Positions 20,284 to 32,760 are shown, counted from the stretch's first letter. The stretch is 64,000 bases of DNA from Prinsepia uniflora (GCA_032719365.1 CM064873.1:1605001-1669000), one strand, 5' to 3'. Notes: a model not told the origin generated them from the sequence alone. Translations and numbers: made by a program.

Positions 20284-22142
20284 GAATACCCCTTCAGATA
20301 ATTAAAGGACCAATGTTATAGGTCTAAGCTGAGAATCTAACATTACAGATGACATGTGAGTTATTCCTTTTTGTTAGAAATTAAAAATTTTGTCTCTTTA
20401 GTTTTTTTTTTTTTTTTGCCTTTGAATCCTTAAGGAACTCACATAAACTGATAAGGTCATTGCTATAAAAGTTCTTAGTTTAATAATCTTTAATTACATT
20501 CTTGTATTGAATATGGAAATTTGTACAGAGTTGCAAATTACTTGCTGGTTTCACCAAAGAAGTATAAGATTTGTTTAAAAAGATAAATAAATGTAATGTC
20601 TTGAACATGAGGCAATATTTTTCTTAGTTGGCAGGTCATGAGGCATTAACCGTCGGAAAACTTTAGGCGGACACCACACTGGTGTCCGTACTAGCGGAAG
20701 ACCCACGTCTCTTCCTAGTTGGCAGGTCACGATGAGAGATACGCATCATTTGGTGACTAAACGACAAATAATCGACTGTTGGAACATTTTTTACTTCAAC
20801 ATGATCAATCAAGATAGTTAGTGTATATTGTTGATGACCAAGAAAAAGTAGTTCATATATATATATATATATATACATCATATCTATTATTTAGATAATT
20901 AATAATATATTTTATGAAAAACATCATTTAAGAAATAAACTATGATTTTTGTGGAAGATTATATCAACGAGGATGAAATTAAATACATGAATTTGAATGA
21001 AAGAGTAAGTGCTATTAATAACGCTCCTTCCAATCTTATAATCATCGAGCATCTTGATCTTACACATAATATATCAGTACACAAAAATACTTATATTTTC
21101 ATTGTCGATTATAGTTTATACTTGTATGTTGAGGAGTAAGGGTATCTCATCTTACTATTTCACTTAGCAGAAAACAAAAATAAATGATATACTATAGAAT
21201 ATGAGAGCAAAAAAAAAAAAGAAGATATGAATAGAATATGAGACGAATCAAAATGAATTTTTGTAGTAAACATATTAGGATGCGTTTGATTTCAAGAAAT
21301 AAACAGATCATTTGGTATGAGAGGAGTATTTGATGAGCGCAAAATTAATTTTACTTCGTTTGGAAAATTGAGTCAGAATTCGGTATATTTTCAGACTAAA
21401 ATCTGGGGGAAATTGAGAACTCAAAATTTAAATAATGAGTTGAAATTCTATATCAGAGGACGGAATTTTTCAAATGACGAGTTGAAACAAGTGAAATTGT
21501 AATTTCTATGATTTTTATAATTGATATTTAAACAATAGAATTTATAAATGAAGAAATTATAAATACAGAATTGTAAATTATGAAATACAAAATTGTAAAT
21601 TATGAAATTAAATTATGAAATTTATAAATTTATATTAAACTAGAAATTTTTCATCTAACACACCATTTTGTGTGGTTGAAATAGATGATATACAATAGAA
21701 TATGAGAAGAATCAAAATGAGATAAAAACATTGTTGTGTTCTTGTTTTGTTGTTGTTTAATGTTCCGGGTGATTTAGGCATTGATTCGTGGCTTGAAGGC
21801 CTTGGTAATGTTAGGCTTGTCGCCTGCCCCAAGATATACACTCCCATTGAAGTACGCCCAGGATGATGATCCAAGGTTAGGTATAGAATAAAGAAACTCC
21901 AATGTTCTCTCGCTCTTGCATTTTCTTTGGACCACCCTTTTCTCCCACTTTACAAAATTGAAAATTCCCTCTCTCCCCCTCCCTATGAATACAGATGATG
22001 TGAATTCGCAGTAGCTTAAGCCATTTCAGCTTTACAGCTGCTTTACACTCTCACAACCCGTCAAACTCTTTTCAACCCCCACAAATTTTGGAGCTTTTTG
22101 GTCATTGACGTTGGAATTTCGATTCTTGGGTCCAGGTTCTCA

Positions 22143-25100
22143 ATGGATTCTCAGGTCTTGGTGGCTCTCGCGCTCTCACTCGTGGGTGGACTCAGTACCT
22201 CAATCGGTGAGTGAAACACTCATGTTTATTCATGGTCTGCTTCAACTCCCATTTCAGTAATTTCAAATTCAGGTTATCCCATTTTGGAGGATTTTGATGT
22301 TCTTGTTTCGTTTATCAAGTTTATCATCCAAATTTGCGTCTGGCTATGTCTTACTTGTGGGTTTAGCTTCAAATTTGCTTTCTTTGGGTTGACTTCTTGA
22401 AATTTAGGTAGAAGGTCAAATTTAATTTTCTGGTGGGATATTTAAAATTTTGAATTCCCGGGCAAGTGATTCTTTTCCATCAAGGTTAGAAATTGAGGTT
22501 TAATGGTGTACTTTAAGAAGATGGAATTGCTAGGATTTTTTCCCATGGCTTTTGGTATTGTTCATGCTGCGAAACAAGATTTTGGTTTGTGGTTGTTATG
22601 GAGTGTCTTAATTTCTGATACTCACCTGAATGCTTAGTTGATCAGCTCCTATTATGTAGTCTAATGAAAAGCCTTGGAATGTGGAATAGGTGCACTTTTC
22701 GTAATTCTCAATGAGGCTCCCAATTTGAAGATGCTTGGACTTCTACAGGTGGCTCTGGTTTCAAATTCTCAATTTATGAAATTTTGATTTATCGTTGAAC
22801 TCTGTTGCTTTCTTTCTTTGAAAGAATTATCTTACTGACTTAATTGCTTGCATTTTCTTCTATCATCCTGATCCAGTATGTTTTACTTGTTATAACTTGG
22901 CAAATATCTGTTGATGAAATTTTTTGTGACAGTATATTGCTCCTTTCAAATCAATGTTCCAAACCTCTAATATTGTCTCTGCAGGGTTTTGCTGCAGGTC
23001 TGATGGTAAGCATTTCATTCCTAGATTTGGCTCACAATGCTATAAACTCAATTGGCTTTTTAAAAGGAAACCTATGGGTAAGCCACGCACTTCAGTTTCA
23101 TCTTATTTAAATGCATCACTTTTACAACACGAGTTGTTCATGGTTGGTCTAAGAATTAGAATTAAAATTTCATGGTGCAGTTTTTTGGAGGTGTCATATT
23201 CTTTGCTATCATTGCCAATTTTATTCCAGAACCAACGCTTGTTCCTAGTTCTGATGTGAGAAGTAAAAAGGTAGTGGTTATCTTTTCTCCTTCAAATTTG
23301 TTATTTTGATGCTTCTGCATATGTGGGCATTATACTTTCGCCCATTGTAAGCATAATTGACCATGTGACAATATGCGTCACAACAGAATAGTGGAGATGA
23401 AGGGGGCAAGGACGCTTTGAAAAAGCATCGCCGTCAAGTTTTATACAGTGGGATAATTACAGCAATAGGTATTACTACTTTGCTGAGATGATTTAATCAC
23501 CTTCAAGATTATTCTACGAATTACTGAACAAAAAGAATTTGAATTTATCTGTCGGATAGGAAATTTTAGTTATTTATGCTTTTAAAAGTTTGCATTGATA
23601 AATTAAATTTATGCCACTCAATTCTATAGTAAGAAAAGACAATTTTATGTCTCTGTCCTCTGAAATTTTCTTCTCTTCTTTTTTATGTTTTCATTTGTCT
23701 ACAAGAAGAATAAAACCTAGCCTCCTTCACCCTAATTTCATCCAACCCGCATCCTAGAGGTGTATTGCATCATTTGCATGTTTTGAATAGCTTATAGCAA
23801 TACTTTCCACTTTCTTTTCAAAAAAAGAAAAAAAAGAAGCTCTTTACGTTCTTGAGGTTAACTTTTTTTCCCTTTTGAAAATAGAGTCTGAGAAATGTTT
23901 GAGAAATATTCTTATTTTGTACAGTGTATCCCCTCTAATGTAGAATATCCTGTCGATTGAGCTGCAGGCATAAGTCTACACAATTTTCCTGAAGGAATGG
24001 CCGTGTTTCTTGGTTCAATGAAGGTACTTCCAGCTTAGTTTTTAGAGTAGCAAGTTAATTTTAGCTTTAATTACAGATAACTCATGCTTGTATACTATTT
24101 TGAATTCTATGTTGCGCGCTTGATCTAACATAAATTATGCCTGAAGAAGTGTCTTCTTGAGTGATTAGAGTTCCTTTGATTCTTGATTTGCACTGTAAAT
24201 TCAATAAAATCAGTACACTGATATAAAATATGTTGTTGAAAATAGAAAAGGGGGTTTCTGGGATCATTTAATTAACTTAAAATAGTCGCCAACTAATACT
24301 ATACCATTTATTTAGTATTCATCATGACCTGAATCAAATAAATTATTTTGTGAGCTAAAACTTCTTTTTCCCCTTTCTTCCGAAGCATTTTTGGCTTTCC
24401 TGTGTACATTTCTTTCAACTAACATGGTCCTGACTCCTGAACATTGTATAGCAGCTAAAAGAACTCAGGTTATCCTCTAAATATGTCTTGTTTTTAAAGC
24501 ACAAGCTTCTGATGATGCGACATTTAGTTAGAGAACGCATTAGTTGACCTACTTAATTTTTTTAATCTAAAACAATTTCAACTTGGTTAGATGCTTACGG
24601 ATCCTGGTTTATATGTTTTTGTTTCAGTTTGTGTTATAGATTTATATGCTAGTTAAAGTTGCTAATGTGTGCTCCACGCGGTCATTGTTCTTGTGTGTTT
24701 TCTTTAAGTGAGTTTACTCTGTTTGCATGGTCTTTTCCTATATGGGATTGGTGATTATCATAGATGCAGTAAAAGTGGATTAAGATATCTGTTAGAGGAG
24801 TGTGATTTTTGCTGATTTTAAATACCATATACAACTCTTGTTTGTTCCATAATTCACTGCAGGGGCTTCGTGTTGGTGTCAACTTGGCCTTGGCCATTGC
24901 CTTACACAACATCCCAGAGGTAGTACTCTAATTCCTCGCGTTCCTTGGGATTAAACTATCACATAATTTTTTGTACCTTCCAACTTCCAAATTTCACCAT
25001 TTTCCATAACAGTGATGGCTGGGCTGCTGATTCTGGTAGTATAATGATCAATTCCCTTGTTGTTAAGGAAACAGTCTTTGAAATGTGGAATTATTGTTGA

Positions 25101-26225
25101 TGGCAGGAGTACTGCACATCTCAACGAAAAAAATTTAAAGAAAAAGGATAGGAGATTGCATTCAACATTTCAAAAACCTGTCAAATGCTTCCTGAATTTC
25201 AAAATAAAATACTCAATATGCTGTAAATTTTCTTCTAGATATATTGGGGATGAATAACATCAAGCCCTATTTTTCATAAACTTTTTGACTATGAGTGCGA
25301 TAAATAAACTTGTTGACTATTCCAAAAAGGCAAAAATAGAAAGATTGCTGTAATGTTTGATTTTTAGTGACATCTTTCTCTTTTTTCAGGGCGTCGCTGT
25401 TGCACTTCCTGTTTATTTTGCAACACAGAGGTGAGAATATATGAAGCCATCTTTTCGGTTCAGCTTTTTAAAGTACTTTGGAATTGTGAGACAAAATCAT
25501 TCTAATGATAAATTACACTGGTTTTTTCTACATTCCCAGCAAATGGCAGGCATTCAAATTGGCAACACTTTCTGGTTTTGCTGAGCCTTTGGGTGTCATA
25601 ATTGTAGGTATGTCATGTATCAATAGAACTTCTAGGCATCTTTTTTTCACCAGTCTTAACGGGAAGGGTAGAATTAGAGTAGGTTCTTTGAGTCCTGAAA
25701 TTCTTGAAGGTCACTAGTTAATTATTTTCACATTGGCTACAGCCTATCTATTCCCAAGCAGCTTGAATCCTGAAATTCTTGAAGGCCTTCTGGGATCAGG
25801 TTTGCAAATTGATAATTAGTTCATATCTCAACTGAAAAATACTATTTTTTTTTCGGTGTTTAGTTACCTTATTGTTTTCACAGTTGGTGGAGTCATGGCT
25901 TTTCTAACTCTGCATGAAATGCTGCCTTTGGCATTTGATTATGCGGGGCAGAAGCAAGCTGTCAAGGCCGTGTTTCTGGGAATGGCCTTCATGTCTGCAA
26001 GGTAATACTGACGTTATCATAAAATTATCTTATTATGTCTTGTTACGAATGAAAACACGGGTCTCGTTTAAAACCTCTGGGGGTGTGAGATTTTGCAAAT
26101 ACAGCCTCTGCAAACTTATTTTCTTTTAAGTCTCCTTACGGATTAGTAACTACTATCTCTTTCTTTGCCTGTTTTGCAGCCTATACTTTCTTGAAATCAG
26201 CCTACCTCAGGAGATGAGTTTGTAG
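22143..26225 (+). CDS. ZTP29: ZIP zinc transporter, ZTP29-like (12 exons, 276 aa)
   Basis: Exons: 22143-22206, 22690-22748, 22985-23077, 23181-23270, 23387-23468, 23968-24023, 24863-24919, 25390-25430, 25540-25607, 25743-25799, 25884-26001, 26180-26225. All junctions are GT-AG and the 831 nt join in frame to 276 residues, the length I recall for Arabidopsis ZTP29. It begins MDSQVLVALALSLVGGLSTS. A charged, Lys-rich loop (about residues 98-119) separates TM3 and TM4. The metal-binding helices carry HNFPEG (134-139) and HNIPEG (163-168). ZTP29 is an ER zinc transporter linked to the unfolded-protein response under salt stress; the same role here is inferred. No lesion in any exon. Confidence 0.95.
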
Positions 26226-28167
26226 CTGCATTCCATATAGTATCTCACATTGTTGTACAATTCTCCACTGATTATAGACCGCCATCAATAGATAATTTGG
26301 TTTGTGTCATCAAGACCTCTAGTGATTGTAGTCGGCCTTTATCGAGCATATGGGTTGGGCACAAAGAAGGAAGTAAATGTCCCTAGGAATAGCAATTCAT
26401 ACTCAATATGATGTACTTATTTTTCCTTTTAAGAAAAAGGTGTAAAATGACTAGTGTATGCTGCATACTTGATCTCTTTAGTGAATCCCTCCCTTTCATT
26501 TTTCTGTATTTGAATATGGTTTATGCTACATATCTTTACTGAACTTGATTGTCCTCTCAAAAAGAGGCATATGGGTTTGTGTTTAGACATGCTAAAGGGA
26601 GCATTTTTGCCCACCATCTTTAATTTCTAGTAAATTATCGTCACATTAATTGTTTGTTGTTGGATGAATTTAGTGGCGGTAATGCTCAGCCGAGTAAAAT
26701 ATACTGAACCCTTTCATCGTTGGAATAATTTAGGCCTGGCAGCCACCCCCAATCCCATGTTGCAAGCAAAGGAAAAGACGTGTGGATCAAAAAGAAAATG
26801 AAAAGAAAAAGTGAGGGAGAAAAAGACAAGAAAAATAAAAGGGCAGCACAGATAATGACTTTTGCATGCAAAAGCATAAGAGACTTGAAGTTTTAACCCA
26901 TGTAAGAAGTTGGTGATGATGAGATTCAAGAGACCTATCATAGTTTTTGAATTGAATTTGGTTGAGTTGTCAATTGAAATGAGGGACTTCAATCTCATCA
27001 TGACTTCTCATCATGGAAATCATTGTAATTTCTTGGAAATGCAAGTTTTTCAAAACCACAAAATAAAAAATAAAAAACATGGGATTGTGAAAGCTGTTAA
27101 GTCTTATCTAAAACTCTTAGTGTGCAAAAAGTAAGCTTTTGATTAGATTTGTGAGACTGAAAAAAGGTTTAATTAGTGGGAGGAAATAGTAAGAAACAAG
27201 AGTACTCAAAGCAAAAGAGAAGAAAAGACTAAAGATGTTTTCATTTGGTAAAGGGTAGAAAATCTTCAAACTAATAAACCAAAGTTTTGATTATGGGATT
27301 CAAGCTGTCTAATCCTGTCCATGCCTTGTTATGTATGCAAAAAAGTTAGCTTTTGATTGGATTTGTGAAACTAAGGTGAAAATATGGGATACGTGGCTTA
27401 GAATAGTGAGTGTTCCAAGTTTCAAATTTCAATATTCATTCATCACCCAAAGCAAGTATTTGTCAAGACCTTCAAGATGGCATCATTTCCTTGATGCCTT
27501 ACTATTAATAAGGAATAATAAACTCACCAAGAGTATCAGTTTTGAAGTAATTAAAAAACATCGAAACTTTTAATCGAATTTAATTCTAATGGAATTTGCT
27601 TCCCCGAATACGACGAAAGATTTTAACACACGACCAATTTTTGTATATTTACTGTGAGGATTTTTGATCAGATAAGCAAAATAGTAATGCTTCTGACATG
27701 TGACTTGTGATGATTCAAAGGTTGCTGTTGAATTACACCATTACTCATTTATTACCAGCCATTATCACGTACCCTATGCCTTGGAGCTTCTGGCCTGTCT
27801 GTTTTGTCTTTTGTGGGTCGTATAGAGGTAATGATTTTATGTATACATTCACTCAATAGAATCCTCATTGTTAATTTTCGAATTTCCATTCAATAGACGA
27901 ACGGTGATTCTATTGAATGAATGCATCCAGTGAATTATCCCATTACAAAGTTAAAAACATTCAACCCAAGTGTACAACATGTGCTGTTCCTTTTACTTCT
28001 CTTCTCTTTGAATTTGAATTGTTTACTTGGAGCTTGGACTTTGCTTTTATGCTTTCCATGTTTTGTCTGTACTTTCTTCCAATTTGTTTGTTTTTTAGGC
28101 CATATTCTCTCTTAAATAATTGTATTGCTTCCACAGAAAAATAAGCAGAAGGGTAATTAATAAGAGA
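26226..28167. other. Intergenic, no gene seen
   Basis: The first few hundred bases are the transporter 3' UTR. The rest is AT-rich with short unassigned ORFs on both strands. A small inverted repeat (tcaatagaatcctc near 27853 facing gattctattgaatga near 27907) could fold into a hairpin of about 75 bp. Confidence 0.4.
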
Positions 28168-28174
28168 AAGTATA

Positions 28175-28297
28175 GTCGAGCGGGTCTAGTTTAGTTGGAT
28201 TTAGTGTTGATTTGTAGACAATTTGCATCAAGTTCGAATTCCGATGACATATTGTATGAATAATTTCTAAAAAAATTTCCTCCCCTGTAAAAAAAAG
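28175..28297 (+). mobile_element. tRNA-derived SINE, copy 1
   Basis: Starts gtcgagcgggtctagtttag, an A-box-like promoter (tagtttagttgg). About 50 bases on is a B-box (gttcgaattcc), and it ends in an A-rich tail. Flanked by aagtata on both sides (28168-28174, 28298-28304), a 7-bp target duplication. Length about 123 bp. Confidence 0.7.
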
Positions 28298-28342
28298 AAG
28301 TATAATATTAGAATTATATTTAAGCTAATTAAATATATTAAA

Positions 28343-28473
28343 TCGGTCGAGTGAGTCTAGTTCAGTTAGTTTTAATATTGATTTGTAGACAATTAGTATC
28401 AAGTTCGAACTCCGATAATATATTGTATGAATAATTTCTAAAAATTCTCCATCCCCTTTAATAAAAAAAAAAC
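28343..28473 (+). mobile_element. tRNA-derived SINE, copy 2
   Basis: Same family and orientation as the copy 170 bp upstream: gagtctagttcagttag A-box region, gttcgaactcc B-box, the shared tattgtatgaataatttcta block and an A-run tail. Short flanking attaaa (28337-28342, 28474-28479) may be its target duplication. It is an independent insertion, not a tandem duplication, if the two different flanks are right. Confidence 0.65.
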
Positions 28474-28479
28474 ATTAAA

Positions 28480-28948
28480 CCGTATATCTTCCCGATGAAT
28501 CATGAACTCGATCTCTGTTGATCGATCCATCTATATTATGAAATTTCCATATTTTTACTTTTTTATATCCATAATTTTTATAAGGCACCTCCTTTAAAAC
28601 TCACTCTTAATTAGTAAATTAAAATCCCGATTTTCAATATTTTTTCCAATGCACCTCCAAGGCAAGGACTTAGTATATCTAGTTTAATTAATAATAGTTT
28701 ATCATTGATGATCCCCATTTTCAAAAGATGTCGATCTCTCATGACATATCTTGAAGGGTAGCCAATGAATCAGTCTCGCTCATCGGGACAAGAATTTGGC
28801 AGCTTATATATATATATATTGAGACGTAAAACCATAAATGGAGCCAAATTGGGAGACAAAGTTGTCCCCTATATGCTGGCCATGCATGCCATATTTACAA
28901 ATTACAAGAAATTAGACAATAAATAGACTCTTCAATACAGATCGATCG

Positions 28949-28989
<41 letters not shown>

Positions 28990-29099
28990 CCACTTCCATA
29001 CGGATGTAGATATTCTCTTGGTCTTCTAGCAAATTAGGGTACCCTAGGGTTTAACGGGTTACAAGGAGTTCTATATTCAGTAAGGTACGTACGTAAGCT
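28480..29099. other. Intergenic, no gene; AT microsatellite at about 28952-28985
   Basis: AT-rich spacer with a 34-bp (AT)n run. No supportable coding or RNA gene. Confidence 0.5.
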
Positions 29100-29689
29100 T
29101 ATTTAATCTTCATTCACATTTCATTTTGTGAGAGTGAAAAATTCAAAATTATATATCTCAGCCTTGTAGATACATTCTTGTTGATGCAAAAATCGTCTGA
29201 ACTTGTAGAATTCATTCTTAATCTCTACACACAATAACAAAAAATAAACGGGATTAAGGTTGAAGCCCATGGGGTGGTTAAACCAAAAACACTCTGATGC
29301 TAAAGTCAGTTTAATCGAGAGAATAAGCCGGCAGAGTATTGGTATTTTTTTGAAAAATCCTTTAGAGGTGAGTACGACCATGTATTTATAGTAAAACCTT
29401 GAGAGTCACATGGGCATCCGATTGATTGGAGGAGATAATGTTAAAAAGATGATTCTACTAGGAGAAATCATTTATTATTAACTATGTAAATAATAATAAA
29501 TAAATCACTAAAAGATTGTTTATTATTGATATTAATCTGATTAATTAATATATTTAACTGATAAATATATCAAATTAATGCGAAGATCGTGTCATGTCGT
29601 CATCGTCTATACCATGGGTAATATTGACATTGTAAGCGTCATGAGCCACATAACAACTTCATAATTTTCCGATGATTTATGATCCCACA
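29100..29689 (-). repeat. LTR remnant related to the solo LTR at 9497-10103
   Basis: On the minus strand it starts TGTGGGATCATAAATCATCG and includes a tataaatac TATA box (about 29376-29384). It also has a segment (plus strand aacactctgatgctaaagtc) matching aacactccaatgcttaagtt in the other copy. Overall order of shared blocks is the same, with strong divergence. The far edge near 29100 is uncertain and no clean target duplication was found. Confidence 0.5.
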
Positions 29690-30757
29690 ATCATGCACCA
29701 TATAGGACGGTGGAACTATATAGGAACTAGCATCAGCCCTGTACATATACAAGTACAACTGTTCTTAATTTGGTGTACATATGTCAATTAAGAGGTGGCG
29801 GACTACAACTAGGATCTACCATGTAACGACCCGTCCCGAATATCGGGATTTAATAATATTTAATTGTGATTTACTAATCTGGGATTAGTTGGGCGATTTC
29901 GGACGAATTGTGCAAAATGACCGTTTTGCCCCTGGGCGTGGGTAAAACATTGACTTTTAATTCGGATGGTCAAATGGACTTTGACCGATGACCGTGACGT
30001 AGTTCGGGACGTCACGAGTTCATAGACTGGTGGCACGTTCGATTTCGACGTTCGTGGTGAAAGTTATGATGTACGGAAGTGCAAGGGCATTTTCGTAATT
30101 TTGGCATATTAGGGGCCAAATGTTGACTTTTTGACCGGGATGTCCGATGGCCAAGGGCCAAGGACCGTTGCGTAGGTCTCGTCGATACGAATCCAACGAC
30201 AGGCGGCACGTCGAAAACGGAGTTCGGGTGACCAAGTTACGGGTCACGGATGTCTGGGGGCAAAATGGTAATTTGTCAACCGGAGGGCAAATGGTCTTTT
30301 ACCATTGAATCTTGCTGCCTGGCAGTGACATCTGTCACTTTGTCATCTTCTTTGCCCCAGATAACATGGAATCATGTATTAAGGGAGACACAATTATTCT
30401 TACTTTAGACACTAATTCCCTAATTTGTGGGTTGTCTTAATGATTACCAATTAGCAGCTAATTAACCTCTGTCTCAGCTCCATTGTGCAATTGGGAGACT
30501 GAGGAAGCCGAATTGAGTGTGAGGCTCGAGTGACAGTGAGGCCCCTGGGTTAATTTTAAACCGAAAAATCGTGGAAATTGGGGGATTTGCGAATTCGACA
30601 ATATGAGCGGTGAGGATCATAATTGTGGATTCAATTCGACTTCTGGGATTGATACGAACATCTCTGCAATGAAAACGACGAGAAATGGTGCCGTATTGTG
30701 GAAGAACAGAAGCTTCCATGGCAGCTCAAAGTCGAGCTTGTGTTATGTGGGTTTGAG

Positions 30758-30839
30758 GTAAGTAATTCTCAAATTGACCTTGTAGAAATGTCCCTTACAC
30801 TCTCACGATGCTAACTGAATGAATTAATTTGGAAAACAG
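30758..30839 (+). other. Intron-like segment in the 5' LTR (82 bp)
   Basis: The donor is tttgag|GTAAGT. A ctaac branch-point match lies about 20 bases before the acceptor aaaacag|g. The length and AT-richness suit a plant mini-intron. The same segment is at 37336-37417 in the 3' LTR. A homologous donor context occurs in the other LTR at about 63970. Splicing is inferred, not shown. Confidence 0.45.
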
Positions 30840-31665
30840 GGACGATATCGTGAAACCCGATTTGGAAACCCGTCGAGGATCGATCGAGAGTCGTGAGGAT
30901 TTAGACCACGATTTGTGTAATTCGATTTACAGAACTTAAATGGTGATTGATTACAAGGGATCAGTTGAAAGAACGGATTGATTCGATGTTGTTTTGGGTG
31001 AGATTGAACCGGGTCCTATCGCGGGTTTTTCAACCCGTTTACCAGAGAAACGGGCGAGGATGGTGACTGTAGCAGTCACTGTAGCAGGCGCGTGGCTTTC
31101 ACGCGCAGCCACTCACGGCGGCGCGTGACGGCGCGTGGGCACGAATCTCGAGGTGAGGTCAACATGACTTCTGTCCTATTTAATGTAACGAACATTTTGG
31201 AATTGGTTTCGTGTCGATCGGACACCGTTTCGTTATTGTTCGGGATGTCCGAAGGTTTTAAATCCAGTTTAAAAATACTTAAAAATTCGGGAAAATTACG
31301 GGACTTGAATAGGATGTTAATGATGAGGTTAGTAATCCTCTAATGTGATTTGGACAGGATTGGGAGTCCCGGTGATAGTGGTGTGGCCCGGGAAGGCCTA
31401 TGGCACGCGTATCGAGGCGCTCGGTTAAACGGTCTGTGAGTGGACATTGGTTTCATAAATTCGATGCATGCATGACTGTTTTATGATTGTTATAATTATG
31501 ATTAAATGATTTACTTTGGATATCGGTGAATTTAAAATGATTTCACGTATTTCGAGGTGAATTACTTATTTGCACGTAAACCGAGATTTTCTGGATTTTC
31601 ACCGATTTCCATAAATGTGGTTGAATATGATTTCATGAAACGGTTACGAACTTGAATAAAGTAAA

Positions 31666-31812
31666 ATCGGGCCGGGGGCCCAGTTGAACTATGAAATCGG
31701 GCCAGGGGCCCAGTTAACATGTGGATCGGGCTAGGGGCCCAGTTAACATGTGGATCGGGCTAGGGGCCCAGTTAACTTGTGAAATCGGGCCAGGGGCCCA
31801 GTTGATTTCTAC
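31666..31812 (+). repeat. 29-bp tandem repeat, five units, in the 5' LTR
   Basis: Units of about 29 bp built on atcgggc(c/t)(a/g)ggggcccagtt. Each contains a GGGCC…GGCCC palindrome. The 3' LTR has four units (38244-38361). The single missing unit accounts exactly for the 29-bp length difference between the LTRs. Confidence 0.9.
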
Positions 31813-32112
31813 ATGTGATTGCGGGTCGGGGACCCTAAAATGGAATTGAATAAATGTTTCCTGGTTTACATTTTATATATGTTCACATGCTGGAATCTAT
31901 AAATGGTTTTGATGATATTTCGGTTATGGCACGTTTCACGGTATTTGGGCATGAGACCCGTTTGATGAAACGTAACGATTGGTTCGGATTTTATCTATGT
32001 ATACCTATATGTTTTGCATGTGGATATCAATAAAATGTATTTGGTACTGCACTGTATAGATCCTTCCATATTATATTGTCTCCTCCGGATGAGGTACCCC
32101 GGAGAGGTCACG

Positions 32113-32270
32113 GACGTCTAGAACGTCCAGCGTCTATGACGCTAAGCATCGGGGATGCTGTACCCGAACGGGGTTCGGGGATTGAACTCGGAAATTGAGA
32201 CCCGAGTGGCACGCGTAGCCTTGTGATTGTGACCTTATTGACGTCAGGGACGTCAGACATCAGGGATGTC
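32113..32270 (+). repeat. Array of short tight hairpins in the 5' LTR
   Basis: Consecutive perfect stems: 32113-32127 (5 bp, loop 5), 32129-32143 (6 bp, loop 3), 32145-32159 (6 bp, loop 3), 32163-32179 (7 bp, loop 3), 32240-32254 (6 bp, loop 3) and 32256-32270 (6 bp, loop 3). A weaker stem spans 32187-32206. Example: AGCATC-GGG-GATGCT. The copy in the 3' LTR is at 38662-38819. Confidence 0.85.
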
Positions 32271-32745
32271 GGATTGGAGTGTATAGTGCAGTGGCTAAAA
32301 TTATGGTTATGGTTTATATTATATGTCTTATGGTTCATATTACTGGATTTATGAAATAACTCTTGGATTTACTTTTGGAAATTTAAACTATGCTTTGGTT
32401 TCCGGGCTAAGGCCCTAATGGTTATTTCTAAATAAATATGGGATTATTGGTTTTGGTGCATGCATATGATTTTACTGAGGGGCATAAATGTCTTATAAAT
32501 GTTTTAAGCAGACTTGTTTATTTTCGTCCACTCACAGCTTTTGTTTTCAATGCCCTTCAGGTTGATTCCGGATACGACTGCAGCAGAGACTTGAGCATCG
32601 CACACCTCCTCCATCGATCCTTACGCACTCTGGAAGCCCGTTTGGGCATTGGCAACCGGTTATCCCTTGTCTGACGCCTCTTGTCAGACGGGAGCACGTC
32701 ACATTCCATGGTAATCCCGGAGGGATTGGGATGGGTCGTGTCAAG

Positions 32746-32760
32746 TGGTATCAGAGCAGG
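32746..32760 (+). other. Primer-binding site (initiator tRNA-Met) of the LARD
   Basis: TGGTATCAGAGCAGG begins two bases after the 5' LTR. The TGGTATCAGAGC core is complementary to the 3' end of plant initiator tRNA-Met, the usual primer for plant LTR elements. Confidence 0.9.

Larger units (their letters stand above)
18042..22142. other. Intergenic AT-rich DNA, about 4.1 kb, with repeat remnants
   Basis: CcmE leader to about 18190, then T-rich runs (18211-18276). No gene is supported. A possible truncated transposon end is at 19728-19900 and a 64-bp tandem duplication at 20156-20283. 21227-21256 and 21690-21720 are similar (aatagaatatgag(a/c)…gaatcaaaatga) around a 0.43-kb AT-rich segment that starts ggatgcgtttgattt, a MITE-like layout. 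An AT microsatellite lies at 20858-20875. The ORF at 20942-21139 is AT-rich and unassigned. 21900-22142 is the leader of the downstream transporter gene. Confidence 0.45.
29822..32743 (+). repeat. 5' LTR of the LARD (2922 bp)
   Basis: TG…CA ends. Compared with the 3' LTR I noticed three substitutions (29879, 30745, 31795) and one 29-bp unit difference in a tandem repeat. Six short ORFs translate identically in both LTRs, but none resembles a protein family. Confidence 0.95.

Noticed and set aside
20942..21139. 65-codon ORF (MIFVEDYINEDEIKYMNLN…)
   Set aside because: Composition is AT-driven, no family signature, and it lies in a repeat-rich spacer.
31666..31812. Regular 29-bp repeats that could suggest a CRISPR array
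   Set aside because: The units are directly adjacent with no spacers, differ by substitutions, and lie in the LTR of a plant retrotransposon; this is a minisatellite.
30012..32674. Paired ORFs of 60-83 codons present identically in both LTRs (for example 31092-31343 and 37670-37921)
   Set aside because: Identity follows from LTR duplication, not from selection on proteins; no known domain or coding pattern.
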